Assembly (NCBI GenBank): GCA_030562195.1
Contig: JAUJPP010000006.1
Span: 6,324,001-6,388,000 of the forward strand
DNA length: 64,000 nt
Reading direction: 5' to 3'
Origin: Nipponacmea schrenckii
Lineage: Eukaryota; Mollusca; Gastropoda; Lottiidae
Position 1 is the stretch's first letter; the number at the start of each line of letters is the position of its first letter. Positions 59,010 through 64,000 of this stretch are shown in pieces. Both the position numbers and the translations under genes were made by a program. Below the pieces are notes generated by a model. It saw nothing but the letters and a program-made list of their open reading frames with translations, was not told the DNA's origin and did no database searches.

Positions 59010-62000
59010 AAAACAGCGTTTAGTATTTGGGACTGATGGGATTAAAACAAAAATTTGGCACATTTTGCTACAGGGTCCCTTTACTCATTATTCATTTATT
59101 GTCTTTTGTTCTTACTTTAAATAATTTATAATGGTCATTCTTCTAGGAAAGGACTAAGGTTTCAATGACACAATTAAGCCTTAAACACAACAGTATGTAC
59201 AAGTTAATAAATGGTATATAAATCAGTATACGATCAATTTATCAACTTATTGTTATTATATTTCATATGACATGCATATAGTACTTGACTGTTACCTCAA
59301 TTTTAGTAAAATACTAGATCAACTGGGAGGGGAAGATCATATTGGTGACACTTGACGTAATCTTGTTATACCTATTACATTACAGCATGTAAACAGGCCA
59401 TTACAGACGGTTTGAACATGATAGACACAGACAATATAACATATAATAAACAGACAGAACATTCAATATATAAAATCAACATTAAATACCCTCCAAAATA
59501 CATATTATATTTTCAACTTGGCTTTCACAAGCGACGTTTGATCGGCAGTTCAAGATAAGAATAAACATCACACCACTTGTCCATTAAGATCAACAAGGAT
59601 TAAACAATTTTCAACTGTTATACGAGCTACTGGTGGCTTTAACAGTAAGGTACATTAGTCATAAAAAGCGCACTTGCTCATATTTCTGACTGTGCATTGT
59701 ATGTTTTAGTTATTTGCATGTCTACTGTTCTTGAATAAAGTCAATGAAAAGACCATGGTGGGGGTAGAAATTATCATCGGTACATATTTTTACAGGGTAC
59801 CTGATTAAGGCTCAGTTTGTTTTATAGACTTGTCTTAAGAATCAAAAGTTGTTAAATTTGTTAAAACTAGCATACTTATAAACCCCTAGGTGAAATTCAA
59901 ATGAGAAGAAATTGGTGGTGAATTTTGTGAGTAGTAGACAGTGCATTGGATCAGATTGTCCTCATTGTTATTTCATCTTTGCTCATCTATAATATGTACC
60001 CCGAAAATTGTCAATAGGGGGGAATTGATAAAAAGAATGACTCTGGGTTTAGTTTGTTTAACTTGACTAAGAAAATCATCGAAAACGTTTCATAACTTTT
60101 AATATATGTTTGAAACATAACTAAACAAGCATGTCTCAAGTTTTGTTTTTCATTTATTAGATTAGATAAGTAACATAATTAGAACATAAGAGTTGAAATA
60201 ACTGACTTAAAACTAATGACGTCCTAATCAATTGATCAAACAAAACCAACGTCCAATAACTGAACATACTGGTCAAGGAATAATATTGCCTGAACATAAA
60301 CATAAACACGAATAGCACCTATTAAATGGAGCCATCGCATGACAATTACTCGTCAGCACACCTAATAAATACAGGATTTATCAATTTGTCACATGGAATA
60401 TTCTTAATTTAAAGTCATTACAGGGCACTTGTAGAACATTACATTAAATATTTTAACATGAAGGTATCTTTATTTATGATTCTACAGAGTAAACAATGAA
60501 TAATTAAATGGTATATTATAATAGTGAAGCTATTGCGATAATAATGAATAATATTCTGTTTATATAATTGTAACCATTGAATGATTATGTATATGTGAAC
60601 TTACTTTTTACACCATGCATTCTGATACTGATTTCGCACATGACGAAATGCAAGGCTATACAGTGTTCATTACGGATAATTTTGTTAGGAAACAGAACAG
60701 ATAAGCAATGCATTTTCGATTTCAAACTAATCGTGCTGCGATACCGTCATAAAGTCCAAATTACTATCAAAATATTATTAACCAAATGAAAGCTTACAAT
60801 TATCAGACAAAGGTCAATATCCATCAGAAGACCAATGCAAACCATAATCGGATTATTTGTGTATTGCAAATGGGGCACCATCAACGTTTCTCTTGATTTA
60901 ACGGTGTGTTTTTTTCATCAGAACTATTTGTGGATAATTTTCATTTACACTGGTCTATAAAATATTACACTGCTAGTTGTTAAGTGTAATTAGTTTATAT
61001 TAAATAGATGTAAGAAAACTCTCAGTAAGTGTCAGTAAAACAGGATTTCCATTCCTTCTCTAATTAAGCTCTATGGGAGGGTGCCGGTCATCAAACGTTT
61101 TCTTTCTATCTTCACTAATTGGCATTAATAGACAACATCAATAAAACAGGCGGCAAGAAATAATGTTGGTGAACAGCCCATCAAGGGGACCTTTCTGGGT
61201 TGCTCTTGTTTTCTGCCACTCTCGGTTCTTGAAAAAAATTAGAATGAATTTCTATTAAGAGTTGTTCCAAGTTAGCAAATAAATGAGATTACATTCTAAT
61301 TTTTTTAGTTAATTGACAAAACCAAGCATATTTTAATTTCACCTTATCAGTACCCCATGTTAACATATCACCGGATGTGGTAGAACCTAGTCTTCTTCAC
61401 CTGTACTCACAAATTTCAAATATGTCTACAATTAGTCACGTGATGCTAGTATCGTGGCGGGCACTTAAAGAAAGTGATTAATTCTTGTTGAATCTCGTTG
61501 TCAGTTGCTGGTTAAAATAACTGTTTTTATTACTGACAAATGTTTCCTGATTAAAGAACACATGCCGTGGCTTCTATCTCTTATTTTTTACATCTTGGTT
61601 AGCACCAATTTTTTAGTCATTTCTTTAACTCTTTTTGGACGAATGTCAAAGTAAAATATATAAATACCGAAGAGTTTGTTTACCTGATAAGCCAAATAAA
61701 AAATATCTGGAATTTTACAACAGAAACAAAAGATGTTTCACATCGCATTTTCAAAACTTGATCCATCAGTATTTCCCATTATATCTATATACCTCTTAGA
61801 ATATTTGATAACTGTAGAACTTTGTCTTCAAATTTAGAACACACTTTCTGAAGCTGGCTCAAAAGGACACTTTCTACAGTTACAATTCCTGCTGTATTTC
61901 AGTATTGTGCCTTGTTTGTAACGGAAAGAACTTTGTGTTTGTGTGCTAGTTGTCAATGTTTGTGCCAGCTATATTCGGCAAACAAAATTGAACTCTTCCT

Positions 62001-64000
62001 TCGACTATTAAATAATGACAATATCAAAAAAGAAAAACGAAAGTTAACACTGGCTGATGATATTCGTTTATGTGTCGGATACTAGGAACAAATATTCGTT
62101 ACCATAAATTAAAAGAGCTAAATTTAATTAAATCTAGATCAACTTATTTAACGCCTGGATAATCTAAACAAATTGATAGACGTGATCTAATAGCTCATTT
62201 ATCTCTTTGACTTCCGTTGGTAGCAATTTGTTACGAATTTCAGATTGTGGACAAATAAAGAAGTCCCTGGAGATGACGTGATGATCTGACTAGCCATGTT
62301 TTATCAGAGCTACAGATTACTCTGAGCAATTTCTCTTCAAGTTTCTCATTTATAGTTACTCTGTCTGGGACATTGTTTTCCAGAAACATTGATTGCGTAT
62401 GGTTTTCACGTATTCTAACGACTGGGTCGTTCGAGATTAAATCCCGGTGTAAACGCTTGATTAGTTTAAGGTAAATTTGTTGAAATCATTGGGGAATATG
62501 TTCAGGAAAAAAGAAAATTAGCCAAACGATGATACCAAATTAAATAAAGCAACGCAGTACAATCGAACATTCTGTTAACCATTATAGTGACAAATCGCCA
62601 TATTTATTTGCCCGTGGTGAAGTCAGTAATATGTAATTTGCATGTGCGAAGGCAGCGTATTGAATGAACTCGTTCATAACCAGGGACTAATATTTTCTGT
62701 CTCCTTTTTTCATCAGAGCGGACTTTAAATTGGCACGACAATCCGAGATTATTTTTTTTCTTTTTGATAGATATAGATAGGCAGGGGTGTGAATGGTGTG
62801 ATTGAAATTCAATAATTTGAGGATACAGATAATTCATCAAATAATAAAAGTCTGAAATAACTGTTTAATGTTGGTCAATTGGTAATGGACTGGAAATTGT
62901 GTGACATAGTAAGAATGAGGTATTCTCCCTTATTAAAAAGAATAATAATGTCAGACATATGGCGAATATGTTGCATTTTCATCACGTGACAGATAACATT
63001 AACGAAAGTGAGAGTAGCACGAAATCTGTCCAAATGACAACAATGCTGAATTCATTGATAACCTTTTTTCACCCTTTAATCAGATTAATCTCAACGATTT
63101 TCACATTTCCTAAATTATAACTAATGATACTTAATGTGAGTGTTTTGTTGATCAACACAACCAACAGATGATATTCTATTGTTTGCTTTGGTGTATTTAA
63201 AATCCACTAACAAGCAAACCGTTGTCCAAACTTACTTTACGCACCCCTGATGCCAAACTGTACATTGCAGATCGCAGTAGCTAATGTTTGAACTCCGCAT
63301 GACATTGTCAACTACATGTATACATTCATTTATTTTTTTTGAATAATACGCTTCAAATCCAGCTATAGTTAGATCGGTAGAGTGAGATAGAAACCATATC
63401 AGATTGTCACTATATAAAGAAATAATTGTTGATGACTGCCATTGATAGGCGTAAAATCTTTAGAGTAAGGAAGAGTTTATCTTGTATTAATTAGGTTTCT
63501 GACTCTAGATTGAAAAGGAATGAGGCTGAGATTGATCTTCCTGTTTTGTTTGCTCATATCTTCTTGTCAGCAGCTTTTCTAGGCCCACTCAAAATGTTGC
63601 ATTTGCATTGCCGTCACTGGTCATTGCTTTCTCCAGAAGTAACAGAAGGTATTACATTTTGATCTGAGGCATTCAATTTATGGGTGGTAAACAACCCAAT
63701 ATTCTTCGCGCAATAAAACGGGTCTTAGTGAAGTTATTAATTACATACCGAAGATGAACCCTATAGAATTGAAGAAAATATAAAATATGCCTAGAACAAT
63801 GTATAATGGTGAGTGTCCCCCTTCTGTTTACTGTCCAGACATGTTACTGTGACTGATAATGTTGATAGCAGTGCGTTCTACTTTCATCGAAGTCCAGTCC
63901 ACCATCTGATGTATTATCGAACTTGTAATTGAAAATACTTGTGTTTTAATAAACAAGAGGAAGCAAATCATAATATATGTAGGCCTGTAAGCTTAAACAC
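59010..64000. other. Long stretch without recognisable genes
   Basis: AT-rich DNA, no repeats with clear units, no open frame above 80 codons and none with a motif. Short homopolymers only. Nothing supported. Confidence 0.5.

Overview
The window looks like a gene desert from an invertebrate animal genome. It is AT-rich, with stop codons dense in all frames, no bacterial-style operons, no rRNA or tRNA gene cluster and no convincing intact host gene. The repeat families (a degenerate Penelope-like element, LINE remnants, tRNA-headed SINEs, an ISXO2/Merlin-type transposase fragment, and tandem-core elements ending in GGGCGTATAAAA) point to a marine lophotrochozoan. A bivalve-like mollusc is my best guess, as inference only.

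Layout. 1-9 kb: almost featureless AT-rich DNA with small hairpins near 7.8-8.0 kb. 9.1-9.4 kb: a tRNA-derived SINE-like element inside perfect 22-bp inverted repeats, with a target-site duplication; a relative lies at 53.3-53.7 kb. 16.5-17.9 kb: a Penelope-like element whose RT palm is deleted and whose end resembles a hammerhead ribozyme core. 18.3-18.6 kb: a second tRNA-derived SINE. 18.8-19.4, 24.3-27.6 and 31.7-33.2 kb: three elements (called A, B and C here) that share terminal motifs and a core of ~150-170-bp tandem units. B contains a MITE-like insertion and a 5'-truncated LINE, each with its own target-site duplication. 21.0-22.8 kb: a broken minus-strand ORF set resembling a transposon-type protein. 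36.4-36.9 kb: a frame-broken Myb/SANT-like domain, followed by a ~400-bp dispersed repeat that recurs at 39.5 kb next to the transposase fragment. 40.2-43.7 kb: a minus-strand LINE remnant (ORF1, endonuclease, C-terminal domain) that lost its RT and was then interrupted by a ~1.9-kb foldback element. 55.1-55.6 kb: another inverted-repeat element. 43.7-53.3 and 59-64 kb: nothing recognisable beyond low-complexity tracts.

The transposable elements do not form a pathway. They are layered insertions whose relative ages can be read from nesting: tandem-core element, then MITE and LINE; LINE, then foldback element. The best candidates for something not yet well described are the family of tandem-core elements with conserved ends, the foldback element with its own tandem core, and the tRNA-headed element bounded by perfect inverted repeats.
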